Part shown: positions 31,971 through 41,456 of the stretch, one piece after another | Position numbering within the stretch: position 1 is the first letter of the stretch | Layout of the letters: each line of letters starts with the position of its first letter | Assembly: GCA_900316475.1 (NCBI GenBank) | Contig: ONDA01000001.1 | Span: forward strand, 1 to 64,000 | From: an uncultured Prevotellaceae bacterium | GTDB taxonomy: Bacteria > Bacteroidota > Bacteroidia > Bacteroidales > Bacteroidaceae | Direction of reading: 5' to 3' | DNA length: 64,000 nucleotides | Program-made: the position numbers and the translations under genes | Notes under the pieces: model-generated | Told to the model about the DNA's origin: nothing | The model's database searches: none | Seen by the model: only the letters and a program-made list of their open reading frames with translations

Positions 31971-32468
31971 ATGAAGGAGGATAAGAATACATACGGTTCG
32001 AGTCATGAGCGTCTGGCATCAGAAGGATACGCTCCCGAACAAACCTTGCAGTTTCGTACGAAAATCAGCGTGAGCGAGAATGGCAAGCGCTATCTGTTGA
32101 CAACAGGCGGGAAGGAAGAATCGGTAGTATATGCAGTAGATGGTAACATCGTGACTGAAGGCCAACGTTGCGACAAGTTGGTACTTGTCAAACGTTCGGC
32201 AAAAGATGTTACGCCCGAGCATTGGACGGAGTCCTTTGTGGAACTGAAGGGTGTGGATACGAATCATGCCATCGATCAGTTACGACAGACCTTGAAGAAG
32301 GCGATTTTCAAACATCCATCGAATGATGATGTCCGTGCCCGCATTGTAGCACAATCTTTTCCTTCCAACAAGTCTAATCCAGCGATGGAGAAGGCAAAGC
32401 AAGAGTTTCGCAAAGATTACAATTGTGATCTCCGCGGCATGAAAACCGGTCAGGAGGATAAACTATAA
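31971..32468 (+). CDS. PD-(D/E)XK-like nuclease partner of the ATPase, putative
   Basis: Protein of 165 aa, soluble. I do not recognise a named family. The core reads CDKLVLVK (Asp68), then about 20 residues later ESFVELKGVD (Glu91, Lys93), then IDQLRQTLK (Gln103). This order, D then E-x-K then a helical Q, is the layout of PD-(D/E)XK nucleases. ATG 31971 is chosen over 31947, which overlaps the ATPase. An AAGGAGG string (31974-31980) lies just inside the gene. Coupling to the ATPase suggests an ATPase-gated nuclease. The match is by eye only. Confidence 0.6.
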   Translation: MKEDKNTYGSSHERLASEGYAPEQTLQFRTKISVSENGKRYLLTTGGKEESVVYAVDGNIVTEGQRCDKLVLVKRSAKDVTPEHWTESFVELKGVDTNHAIDQLRQTLKKAIFKHPSNDDVRARIVAQSFPSNKSNPAMEKAKQEFRKDYNCDLRGMKTGQEDKL

Positions 32469-32666
32469 AATCACATTATGCTAGATTCTTCTTCCACAGC
32501 AGGAAAGCCGTTTCAGTAGACCATCCTCAGATACTAAAAATTTTGGCTTGGCCAGGAGATCATGACAACCGTGACTGTTATGGATGATGAGGGGATGCAG
32601 AGGTCAAAATATTCTTCATTTGTCAATAATTTAGGAGAATTCCTGTGGTAATTTGAATTATTTTTG

Positions 32667-32674
32667 TAACTTTG
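32667..32674 (+). promoter_or_regulatory. -7 promoter box of a small gene
   Basis: TAACTTTG followed by GCAGCG; the ATG at 32706 lies 31 nt further. No well-placed -33 motif is visible. Confidence 0.6.
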
Positions 32675-32705
32675 CAGCGAAATTTCACATAAATACGTAT
32701 TTATC

Positions 32706-32864
32706 ATGGCAAGACCAATCAAAGAGACCCCCGTATTGAAGGGGAAAGACGTGGAGCGCTTCAAGTATAACCTTGAGCACCCTACACCAGTGTCAGCCGA
32801 AGAAGTCACCAAGGCAAGGGAAACATACGAGAAGTTCAAGCGCATAACCACCTTCGTCCTCTGA
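32706..32864 (+). CDS. small protein, antitoxin-like (52 aa)
   Basis: MARPIKETPVLKGKDVERF starts a charged helical protein, complete with stop. From memory, Bacteroidota carry many small proteins beginning MARPIKETPVL next to acetyltransferase-like or other toxin genes, so an antitoxin or regulator role is likely but not proven. The stop overlaps the next ATG (TGATG, 32862-32866), the coupling expected of such a pair. The downstream frame, however, ends after 13 codons. Confidence 0.55.
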   Translation: MARPIKETPVLKGKDVERFKYNLEHPTPVSAEEVTKARETYEKFKRITTFVL

Positions 32865-32905
32865 TGATACGCATCGAAAGATCATGGGGACAGGTTTTTG
32901 AATGA
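32864..32905 (+). pseudogene. 13-codon remnant of a coupled partner gene
   Basis: The frame MIRIERSWGQVFE ends at TGA 32903-32905. It begins in a stop-start overlap with the 52-aa gene, as a real second gene of a pair would. I read it as what is left of a deleted toxin or acetyltransferase, though it could be chance. Confidence 0.35.
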
Positions 32906-33142
32906 ATTCGTTGAATTCACTTCAACCCCCTGTGAGCACAATCGCCACCCGAGAACAAACGAGCAAAACTTTCAATATTGGGACTGCCCCTCAACGGGCG
33001 CAGACTTCCCATATTTGAAAGTGGCTTGTGGCGAGCCGAGAGTCGTATGGCGAATGTCTGCGCCTCTTTTGTTGAAGGAATATTCACAAAAGCTGTAAAC
33101 GACAATGGAAAAAAGGTTATATTCCCAGAAAACAGACATATC
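32906..33142. other. non-coding gap with imperfect inverted repeats
   Basis: GGGCGCAGAC near 32996 has its near-complement GTCTGCGCC near 33055. ACTTTCAATATTGGG and CCCATATTTGAAAGT flank the first of these. No supported gene is seen; a longer frame through this region into the next gene (from 32978) lacks protein-like character. Confidence 0.4.
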
Positions 33143-33658
33143 ATGACTAAGAAAACAACCATCAGAATCTATCACTCCACGTGGCGTATGCTGCTATTTG
33201 CCATTGTCAGCCTTGTTATGGCAGTTGGCAGTTACTTGATGGCTATTCACTCCCCCAAAGGATTCCATATTGTTGTGGGATGGATTGGTGTCGTGTTCTT
33301 CGGCGTGTGTGGCATCTATATGCTCTATGGCATGCTGAAAGAGCGGCTGACGGGCAAGCCGTTTCTGACGATTACCGACGAGGCCGTTATCATGGATGGG
33401 ATGAAGCATGCTGTCATCCACTTAGCCGATGTAGAATCATTCAATATGGTGAAAATGGGAAAACAGGAGTTTGTTGCCGTCCATTACAAGCCTGGCGTGG
33501 AGCTTAAAAAGATGAATGAAGCCAATGCCCTTGACCGCAGCATACGCAAGCTAAACCGCCAACTAGTGAATGCACAAGAGAATATCTCCACCACAGGCAC
33601 GGGCATGAAGGCCCAAGAACTGTGCGACCTGCTGAATGAAAGGCTGAGGCGGAAATAG
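33143..33658 (+). CDS. STM3941-like membrane protein
   Basis: Protein of 171 aa. Residues about 10-65 contain two membrane helices (WRMLLFAIVSLVMAVGSYLM and the GWIGVVFFGVCGIYML region). A soluble C-terminal domain follows, starting LTGKPFLTITDEAVIMDG, a PH-like beta pattern. This fits the STM3941 family, which has no known function. The ATG at 33143 is chosen because the 55 upstream residues look like translated non-coding DNA. Confidence 0.65.
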   Translation: MTKKTTIRIYHSTWRMLLFAIVSLVMAVGSYLMAIHSPKGFHIVVGWIGVVFFGVCGIYMLYGMLKERLTGKPFLTITDEAVIMDGMKHAVIHLADVESFNMVKMGKQEFVAVHYKPGVELKKMNEANALDRSIRKLNRQLVNAQENISTTGTGMKAQELCDLLNERLRRK

Positions 33659-33855
33659 GAAGTGACTCCCGAGCGGATATCGAAAGCGGCCTAATTTCGT
33701 TGTGAGTATAAGCCTCTTTCGTATAGTAATCTCAGGCAGTTCTCCGTTTTACCCTATACATTTATAGTATATATTACAGGCCGTTCGTCGTGGTGGTCTT
33801 TTTGGGGCATTTATATTATTTAGTCTCGTTTTGCAGGATTGTGAGAAATCTTTTG

Positions 33856-33863
33856 TAACTTTG
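33856..33863 (+). promoter_or_regulatory. orphan -7 promoter box
   Basis: TAACTTTG followed by GCACC. The only frame after it is 19 codons (33878, MKYENGAFYVCRSIRSFCF). Its transcript would run antisense into the toxin remnant at 33923-34082. Confidence 0.45.
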
Positions 33864-33922
33864 CACCCCAAAAGCATATGAAGTATGAGAACGGAGCATT
33901 TTATGTCTGTCGTTCTATCCGC

Positions 33923-34082
33923 TCATTTTGCTTTTAATTTATTTTTCTTATCAAACAGGTCGGAGTGAGTGCCTGTCCGCGAGAGTGAGATAATCTTGAT
34001 GTCGGTGTCCTTGACGTATATGAGCAGCCAACTTCAAATCACGCAGATAGCGTTTGGTGAGTTTCAGCGAGAACTTTGTCAT
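33923..34082 (-). pseudogene. YafQ-like toxin with an internal deletion and frameshift
   Basis: Read on the minus strand from ATG 34082, the frame begins MTKFSLKLTKRYLRDLKLA, a YafQ-type N-terminus. In the next frame the sequence gives LLIYVKDTDIKIISLSRTG and then THSDLFDKKNKLKAK with a stop at 33923, a YafQ-type C-terminus. About 35-40 central residues, including the usual substrate-binding middle, are missing. The ATG lies 6 nt after the antitoxin stop, the normal order for such pairs. The toxin is therefore inactivated. Confidence 0.75.
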
Positions 34083-34088
34083 CGTCGG

Positions 34089-34292
34089 TTATAAGTTTTT
34101 TACCAACTCCAGATATTCATCCATCGAGCCGACCTCTATGACATTCTTCCCCTTCCGTGCATCTTCAATGACCTTCATCGTTGCATCGTTCAGACTATCG
34201 CCCGTCTCAGGGTCGTAGAGACGAGGCTTTGCCGAACGTTTGCGCTTAATCTTCCATCCCATCTTCTTGGCAATCGACTTGAAGAGGCTCAT
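34089..34292 (-). CDS. antitoxin of a decayed YafQ-type toxin-antitoxin pair
   Basis: Protein of 67 aa: basic N-terminus (MSLFKSIAKKMGWKIKRKRS), then KPRLYDPETGDSLNDATMK and a C-terminal helix ending MDEYLELVKNL that would wrap the toxin. An alternative ATG at 34307 adds five residues. The gene looks intact although its toxin partner does not. No clear -7 box is visible in the 47 bp before it, so it may be read from the upstream operon. Confidence 0.65.
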   Translation of the reverse strand: MSLFKSIAKKMGWKIKRKRSAKPRLYDPETGDSLNDATMKVIEDARKGKNVIEVGSMDEYLELVKNL

Positions 34293-34339
34293 GCTCACAC
34301 TTGACACGCAGTATGCTGGCGGTAGCCGCTTCGTGATAG

Positions 34340-34890
34340 CTATTGGTTGAGAAGTTCGGCAACCTTCTGGAGCAGTTCCTCGCCGCGCAGGTCTTTGGCA
34401 ACGATGATGCCCTGTTGGTCGATGAGAAGGTTGGCGGGGATGGACTGGACGTTGTAGAGCTTAGCACCCTGGCAGCTCCAACCCTTGAGGTCGCTCATCT
34501 GCGGCCATGTCATGCCTAACTGTTCTATCGAGACAAGCCATGAATCACGGCTGCTGTCCAATGAGACACCTACGACCTCGAGGCCTTTTGAGTGGTAGGC
34601 GGCGTAGGCTTTGACGATAGTAGGCATCTCGGCGCGGCACGGCGGGCACCAGGAAGCCCAAAAGTCGACAAGGGTATAGCGGTTCTTGCTGACATAGTCG
34701 CTGACGGCGATGTCGTTGCCCTGGATGCCAGGCAGGCTGAAGTCGATGTACTTGCAGCCTACCGCGGTGCCTTCAGCGGGTGAATCGCTGCGCTCGCTCG
34801 TTTGCTGCTGGGTGGTTTCATTACTGTTGCTGCCTTTCATCTGGCAGGCGGTGAACAGTATGGCTGCGATGCTAAGTGCGAAAAATTTTC

Positions 34891-34894
<4 letters not shown>
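34340..34894 (-). CDS. TlpA-like thioredoxin-fold lipoprotein
   Basis: Protein of 184 aa. Lipobox FTAC (Cys16), then a Ser/Thr/Gln-rich linker to about residue 45. The thioredoxin domain carries WASWCPPCRAEMP with the redox pair C-P-P-C, and VQSIPANLLIDQQG with the cis-Pro loop. It is probably a periplasmic disulfide reductase or oxidase anchored to a membrane. The start overlaps the ispG stop (ATGA), so it is co-translated with ispG. Confidence 0.9.
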
Positions 34895-36403
<1,509 letters not shown>

Positions 36404-36420
<17 letters not shown>

Positions 36421-36907
36421 ACTTCAGCTCTGCCAGTTCCTTGTTGGCTTTCTCAATCTTTGTCTTCAGACCGCCCTTGTAGGCAGTGAGCCGCCCGGCA
36501 ATGGCCTCGTCGCTGAGGGCCAACATCTGGACGGCCAGGATGGCGGCATTCTGGGCACCGTTGACGCTGACGGTAGCCACGGGGATGCCCGGTGGCATCT
36601 GGACGATGCTGAGCAGGGCATCGAGACCGTCGAGCATTCCCTTGATGGGCACGCCGATGACGGGGAGTGTCGTCGAGGCGGCAATGACGCCGGGCAGTGC
36701 GGCGGCCATGCCGGCAGCGGCGATGATGACCTTCACGCCGCGCTCCTTGGCCGTGCGGGCAAACTGCTCGACGGCGTCGGGCGTGCGGTGGGCTGAGAGG
36801 GCGTTGACTTCGAAGGGAATCTGCAGCTCGTCGAGCTGCTTACAGGCTTTTTCCATAACGGGCAGGTCGCTGGTGCTGCCCATGATAATACTTACTAATG
36901 GTTTCAT
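36404..36907 (-). CDS. purE: N5-carboxyaminoimidazole ribonucleotide mutase
   Basis: Protein of 167 aa, full length for class I PurE. It interconverts N5-CAIR and CAIR in purine synthesis. Seen: MGSTSDLPVMEKACKQLD (phosphate-binding), NALSAHRTPD (catalytic His region) and AAAGMAAALPGVIAA. It overlaps ispG by 17 nt and lies 23 nt after the PAP2-like gene, inside the rpoN operon. Confidence 0.95.
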
Positions 36908-36930
36908 TTATTCTGTTTTATTGATGAGGC

Positions 36931-37551
36931 TTATAGGTAAACTATTCCGACAACGGCGCAGACCACGCCGACCAGAAAGCCGACGATGACCTGGGAGAGG
37001 ATGTGCTGGCGCAGAATCATACGGCTGCTGCCGAGGATGCCAGCAACGAGGATGACCAGGCAGAACCACCACGTGGGGTTAAAGCGGAACACCTCGGAGA
37101 AGATGAACAGCGCGCCTGCCACACCACCGATGGCTGCCGTATGGGTGGAAATCTTCCACCAGACGTTGATGAGGGCGCAGACAATCTGGATGATGAGTGC
37201 CGCCGTCACTATGCTACGCATGAAATAGGGGATGTGCATCTGTTCCATCAGGTAAAGGCACGTGAAGTAGCAGAGAATGGAAATGAGGTAGGGCACAATG
37301 CGCCGCTCCTTAAGACCCAGTTCGGTCAACGACCATCCCTGATAACGGCGGTAGAAATGGATGAGCAGTGTGGGCAGCAGGATGGTGAACAGGTAGACAA
37401 CGGCCAACACCATCACTTTGTAGCTGGCCTGATACTGGTTGAGGTAGCTCAGGAAGAACAGAACTACCAATCCCAGGATGGGCAGGTAGAAGGGCGTGAA
37501 AATCATACTGACCACCCTTGCTGCCAAGATGATTTGTTTCTCTCGTGTCAT
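36931..37551 (-). CDS. PAP2-like integral membrane protein
   Basis: Protein of 206 aa with about six membrane segments. The C-terminal part has KISTHTAAIGG and GSSRMILRQHILSQVIVGFL, matching the last two phosphatase motifs of the PAP2 superfamily (SxHT and SRxxxxxH). The first motif (K-x6-RP) is not obvious. It may act on lipid or polyprenyl phosphates, or be a degenerate member. It overlaps rpoN by 4 nt (ATGA). Confidence 0.65.
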   Translation of the reverse strand: MTREKQIILAARVVSMIFTPFYLPILGLVVLFFLSYLNQYQASYKVMVLAVVYLFTILLPTLLIHFYRRYQGWSLTELGLKERRIVPYLISILCYFTCLYLMEQMHIPYFMRSIVTAALIIQIVCALINVWWKISTHTAAIGGVAGALFIFSEVFRFNPTWWFCLVILVAGILGSSRMILRQHILSQVIVGFLVGVVCAVVGIVYL

Positions 37552-39041
37552 TTTCTGAGTCGTGCTACGGGGATGCCTAACTGTTCACGATACTTGGCGA
37601 CGGTGCGGCGGGCTATAGGGTAGCCTCGCTGACTGAGCATCTGCGTCAGCAGCTCGTCGCTTAGGGGGCGTCGCTTGTCCTCGTTCTCAATGATGTCGTG
37701 AAGGGCAGCCTTGATCTCGCGGGTGGAAAGTTCCTCGCCCTGTTCGGTGGTATATGCGTCGCTGAAGAAGTGGCGCAGGGGGAAGGTGCCCCAGCGTGTC
37801 TGCGCATATTTGGAATTAGAGACGCGTGAGATGGTAGAGAGGTCGAGTCCTGTCAGTTCAGCCACGTCCTTGAGAATCATGGGGCGCAGTGATGCCTCGT
37901 CGCCGTCGAGGAAGAACTGGCGTTGCAGTTGGATGATGGCCTGCATGGTGAGGGTCAGCGTGCGGCGGCGCATGCGGATGGCCTCGATGAAACTCTGGGC
38001 GGCTTCGATTTTCTTCTTGATGTAGAGCAGGGCTTCTTTGGTCTGTCGCGTCATGTGCTCTTTGTTTTGCTGGTACTCTTTCATAGAGTCGGCAAACGAC
38101 TGCGACACCTGCAGCTCGGGCATCTCGCCCTGGTTGAGGGTGAAGGTGATGGTGCCGTCGTCGTGCGTGTCGACGATGAAGTCGGGCGTAATCTGCTGCA
38201 TGCTGCGCCCGATGACTTCGCCCATAGCGGCTCCTGGCTTGGGGTTCAGCCGGCGCAGTTCGCCAAAGAGTGCCCTGGCTTGCAGGTCGCTTAGCTTCAG
38301 CGAAGCCTGTATGCGGTCCCAATGCTTCTTGGTGAAAGCTTCAAAGTAGTCGCTGACGACAGTCCGCATCAGCTGTTTGAGGCGGGAGTCCTCACGTCGC
38401 TCTATCTGTAGCAGCAGGCACTCCTGTAGTGAGCGGGCGCCGATGCCAGCGGGGTCGAAGTGCTGCAGCTGTCGCAGTACGTTCTCTATCTGCCGTGGTG
38501 TCGTGTCGACGTTGTGGTAGATGGCCAGTTCGTCGCTGATGGCGTCGAGCGGCTTACGCAGCAGACCGTCGTCATCGAGCGAGCCAATGAGGTATTCCAT
38601 AATGTCGCGCTCGGTATCTGTCAGGTTGGCCAGCCCCATCTGCTCTTTCAGCTGGTCGTAGAAGGAGGCGTAGTCGCCGTAGATGAAGTCTTCGCGTTCC
38701 TCCGTGTTGCTATGGTTGTAGACGGGCAGATCTTCATCGTCGCGGCCGATGGAGGCGAGAGCTTCGTCGAGTGCCGACTGGCGGTCTTCGCGCTCGCGCT
38801 GGGCATCGTAATCTTCGGGTGCGTCAGTATAATCTGTGTATTCTGCAGGCTCGGCGTATTCGGGATTGTCTGTCTCAACCTCCAAAGCGGGGTTGTCGTT
38901 CATCTCGGTGTTGATACGCTCCAGAAGTTGGGTAATGGGCAACTCCACCAACTGCGCGTGCAGTAGTTGCTGTTGGGAGAAGCTCTGGGTGAGCTTCTGT
39001 TCCTGTTTCTGTTCTTGTATGAGTGATGTCTTCTCGATCAT
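37548..39041 (-). CDS. rpoN: RNA polymerase sigma-54 factor
   Basis: Protein of 497 aa. The N-terminal Gln-rich activator region (LIQEQKQEQKLTQSFSQQQL) is followed by an acidic linker (residues about 55-110), a core-binding region and the C-terminal RpoN box ARRTVAKYREQLGIP that contacts the -24 element. Directs transcription from -24/-12 promoters with AAA+ activators, none of which are in this window. Flanked by 4-nt overlaps on both sides. Confidence 0.97.
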   Translation of the reverse strand: MIEKTSLIQEQKQEQKLTQSFSQQQLLHAQLVELPITQLLERINTEMNDNPALEVETDNPEYAEPAEYTDYTDAPEDYDAQREREDRQSALDEALASIGRDDEDLPVYNHSNTEEREDFIYGDYASFYDQLKEQMGLANLTDTERDIMEYLIGSLDDDGLLRKPLDAISDELAIYHNVDTTPRQIENVLRQLQHFDPAGIGARSLQECLLLQIERREDSRLKQLMRTVVSDYFEAFTKKHWDRIQASLKLSDLQARALFGELRRLNPKPGAAMGEVIGRSMQQITPDFIVDTHDDGTITFTLNQGEMPELQVSQSFADSMKEYQQNKEHMTRQTKEALLYIKKKIEAAQSFIEAIRMRRRTLTLTMQAIIQLQRQFFLDGDEASLRPMILKDVAELTGLDLSTISRVSNSKYAQTRWGTFPLRHFFSDAYTTEQGEELSTREIKAALHDIIENEDKRRPLSDELLTQMLSQRGYPIARRTVAKYREQLGIPVARLRK

Positions 39042-39685
39042 CGATAGTATTCTTTCAGTTGTTCGGCCAAGGCGGCCAGTTTCTCCGTGTCGTCATTGCC
39101 ATAGCGCTGCCAAATGGCCTGACAGGGCTCTATCAGTGGATTGGCAGTGTTGGTGTGACGCCTCAGATAGGGATCACAGTAGCGGAAGACTTCCAGCAGG
39201 CCGACTACTACGTCAGCAGAGATGCCGATGAGGCGTGCCAGTTCCTGCACCTCGGGGGTGGCCTTGACCATCGTTGCTGGCGTCAGGCGGAAGTAGAGGT
39301 CGAGTATGAGGATAAGCATGACAGGCGTCAGCTGCTCTTGTCCGTCAAGAGGCTGCCAGTCTCTCTCCCACGTCTCGTTCAGTTCGACACCTTCGTAGAA
39401 TTCGTCGGCTCGCCCGAAACCTTTCATCTCACGTAACAGGTGGGCGGCACGCGCCAGCTTTTGGGGGCTATTGGCGTAGGTGTTCCAGATTCGTTCGATG
39501 CGTGGGGTGTCCAACGAACTGATCTGCTGCATCTTTGCGGCCAGCACCTGCGGGGGGATGTGCAGCTCCAGTCCCAGGTTCACCATTTCACGGCTGTAGA
39601 GCGGTTTTATACCGGCTGGCTTGCGCAGGTAAATCTGCATGAGCAACAGCCAATAGTCATCGTGCCATTTCTGTTTTCTTGTCAT
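39038..39685 (-). CDS. conserved hypothetical protein upstream of rpoN
   Basis: Protein of 215 aa, soluble and helical, starting MTRKQKWHDDYWLLLMQIYL. I do not recognise a domain. Trp/Tyr-rich patches and the motif RIERIWNTYANSP stand out. A GTG at 39703 is in frame but too close to the promoter, so ATG 39685 is chosen. The 3' end overlaps rpoN (ATGA), so the products are made together; a role in using or regulating sigma-54 is conceivable. Confidence 0.65.
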   Translation of the reverse strand: MTRKQKWHDDYWLLLMQIYLRKPAGIKPLYSREMVNLGLELHIPPQVLAAKMQQISSLDTPRIERIWNTYANSPQKLARAAHLLREMKGFGRADEFYEGVELNETWERDWQPLDGQEQLTPVMLILILDLYFRLTPATMVKATPEVQELARLIGISADVVVGLLEVFRYCDPYLRRHTNTANPLIEPCQAIWQRYGNDDTEKLAALAEQLKEYYR

Positions 39686-39713
39686 AACGCTGTAAGTTCG
39701 CACTCTTTGGGTG

Positions 39714-39721
39714 CAAAGTTA
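39714..39721 (-). promoter_or_regulatory. promoter of the rpoN-purE-ispG operon
   Basis: The minus strand reads TAACTTTG followed by GCACCC. The leader of about 25 nt contains GCACTC with GGGTGC just before it, which could form a small hairpin. Confidence 0.7.
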
Positions 39722-39777
39722 CAAAATAAAAATTATTTCTGCAATCTAAAACGGAAAAAGTTCTGCGAAAACGTTCA

Positions 39778-40488
39778 TTAAGCCAGTGTGAACTGTTCGA
39801 GGAACTGCATAACCTCGTCTTTGTTGTTGTCGGAGATGGGGATGACGTCCTTGTCGAATACCAGTCTCTGCTTGTCGACGGCTGTCACGTTTGTCATGTG
39901 GGCAATATACGAGCGGTGGGTGCGCATGAATTCGGGGTAGGGTAGCAACTCTTCCAGGCGCTTCATGTTGATAAGCGACGTGATGCGTTCGCCACTGGCC
40001 AAGATGATACGGACGTAATCTTTCAGTCCCTCGATGTAGAGGATGTCGTCGAGCACGACGCGTACCAGGCGGTAGTCGCTCTTGACGAAGATGAACCGCT
40101 GTTTGTCAATACTGCTCAGGTGTTGTTGCATCTCGAACCATTTCAAGGCTTTGTCAGACGTCTCCAAGAACGTCTCGAAACTGATGGGCTTGAGCAGGTA
40201 GTCGAAGGCCGAGACCTTGTACCCGTCGATGGCATACTCCTTGAAGGCTGTGGTGAAGACGATGCGCGTCTGTGTGGGGATGAGCTTGCTCAGTTCCAGT
40301 CCTGACAGTTCGGGCATCTGAATGTCGAGGAACAACAGGTCGACAGGCTTGCGGCGCAGGTCGGCCATCGCCGCCAGCGCACTGTTATAGGTGCCTGTCA
40401 GGAAGAGGAATGGAATGTCCTTGACATAGCTTGCTAAAAGTTGTGCAGCCAAGGGTTCGTCGTCGATGATTGCGCAATTAATTGTCAT
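39778..40488 (-). CDS. LytTR-family response regulator
   Basis: Protein of 236 aa. Receiver domain 1-120: acidic pair IDDE, phospho-acceptor in LLFLDIQMPELSG (about Asp57) and KPISFETF with the conserved Lys. Residues about 135-236 are a LytTR DNA-binding domain (IEGLKDYVRIIL, FMRTHRSYIAHM). It overlaps the kinase gene by 4 nt. Targets unknown; control of cell-surface genes is common for this class. Confidence 0.93.
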   Translation of the reverse strand: MTINCAIIDDEPLAAQLLASYVKDIPFLFLTGTYNSALAAMADLRRKPVDLLFLDIQMPELSGLELSKLIPTQTRIVFTTAFKEYAIDGYKVSAFDYLLKPISFETFLETSDKALKWFEMQQHLSSIDKQRFIFVKSDYRLVRVVLDDILYIEGLKDYVRIILASGERITSLINMKRLEELLPYPEFMRTHRSYIAHMTNVTAVDKQRLVFDKDVIPISDNNKDEVMQFLEQFTLA

Positions 40489-41456
40489 GGGCGTTCGGTG
40501 TTTAGTGGTGTGATGGTGATATGTGATTGATAGATGTTGCTGGCGTCAGCCGGTCCGTAGTGCCAGGTGTAATGGCCGGGGTAGGCTAATTCCAGGCGTC
40601 GTTGTACTTGTGTCAGTCCAATGCCGTGGCCGCTATGGTCGTCTTTGCTTTTCTGATAGTTGGTATTTTCTATCAGGAAGTCGATATGGTGGCTGTCGGC
40701 TTCTAAGCTGATATGTACGAAGCTGGGCTTGCTCATACTGACACCATGTTTGAAGGCGTTCTCTACTAATGGTATGAGTAGAAGTGGTGCGATGGTCACT
40801 TCGCTCTTGTCCAGCGAGATGTCAAACTTGACGTCTACCGAGTCGGGGAGCCGTAGTTTCATGAGTTTGACATAATTCTGCAGGAAGTCAATCTCGCTTT
40901 CGATGCTGACGAATTGCTCAAGGTTGTCGTAGAGCATGTGCCGTAACATGGCCGACAGCTCTTGGATGGCTTCCTGTGCACGGTGGGAGTCGAAAGCGGT
41001 CAGGGCATAGATGTTGTTCAGCGTGTTCAGTAGGAAATGCGGATTCGTCTGGTAACGCAGGTTGCTTAACTCTGCGGTGACTTGTGCCTGCTCTGCCTTT
41101 AGACGGGCTGCCTCAGACTCTTGCCAGTGCTTGGCAATTCTTGTCGAGATAGCAATGATGACGGTTACTGCCAGATTGAAGACATAGCCATTGTTAGTGC
41201 CGACCCAGTGGTGCATGGCAAGGGCAAAGGCAAAGACGAGGAACATGTCAATCATCCACACCGAAGCCTTATGGCCGTCCATGTAGAGCGAGGCCATCCA
41301 TGTATAGTTCAGGTAGAAAATGGCAACCACCGGTGCTGTCGGCAGGAGTATGGTAGGGAAGTTATGCGGCCCGAAGGTCATAGGCAGCAGGAAGAGCACT
41401 GACCAAGTGGCAACGTGTGACAGGATGGTATATAGTCGCTTGTCGTTCAATGCCAT
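40485..41456 (-). CDS. LytS/YehU-type sensor histidine kinase
   Basis: Protein of 323 aa. Four membrane helices (residues about 10-130), a short coiled-coil (WQESEAARLKAEQAQVTAEL), then the H-box YQTNPHFLLNTLNNIYAL. PLVENAFKHGVS and GHGIGLTQVQRRLELAY are the N- and G-boxes of the ATPase domain. There is no large sensory domain, so the membrane part probably senses. ATG 41456 is preferred over a longer frame that lies inside the aminotransferase gene; the two genes overlap by 10 nt. Confidence 0.92.
   Translation of the reverse strand: MALNDKRLYTILSHVATWSVLFLLPMTFGPHNFPTILLPTAPVVAIFYLNYTWMASLYMDGHKASVWMIDMFLVFAFALAMHHWVGTNNGYVFNLAVTVIIAISTRIAKHWQESEAARLKAEQAQVTAELSNLRYQTNPHFLLNTLNNIYALTAFDSHRAQEAIQELSAMLRHMLYDNLEQFVSIESEIDFLQNYVKLMKLRLPDSVDVKFDISLDKSEVTIAPLLLIPLVENAFKHGVSMSKPSFVHISLEADSHHIDFLIENTNYQKSKDDHSGHGIGLTQVQRRLELAYPGHYTWHYGPADASNIYQSHITITPLNTERP

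Noticed and set aside
30806-32468. Classification as a known Septu, Gabija or PARIS system
   Set aside because: The partner shows no HNH, UvrD-helicase or TOPRIM/DUF4435 features; only a PD-(D/E)XK-like core is visible.
33878-33937. 19-codon frame after the orphan promoter as a real small gene
   Set aside because: It is too short, has no recognisable features and overlaps the toxin remnant in antisense.
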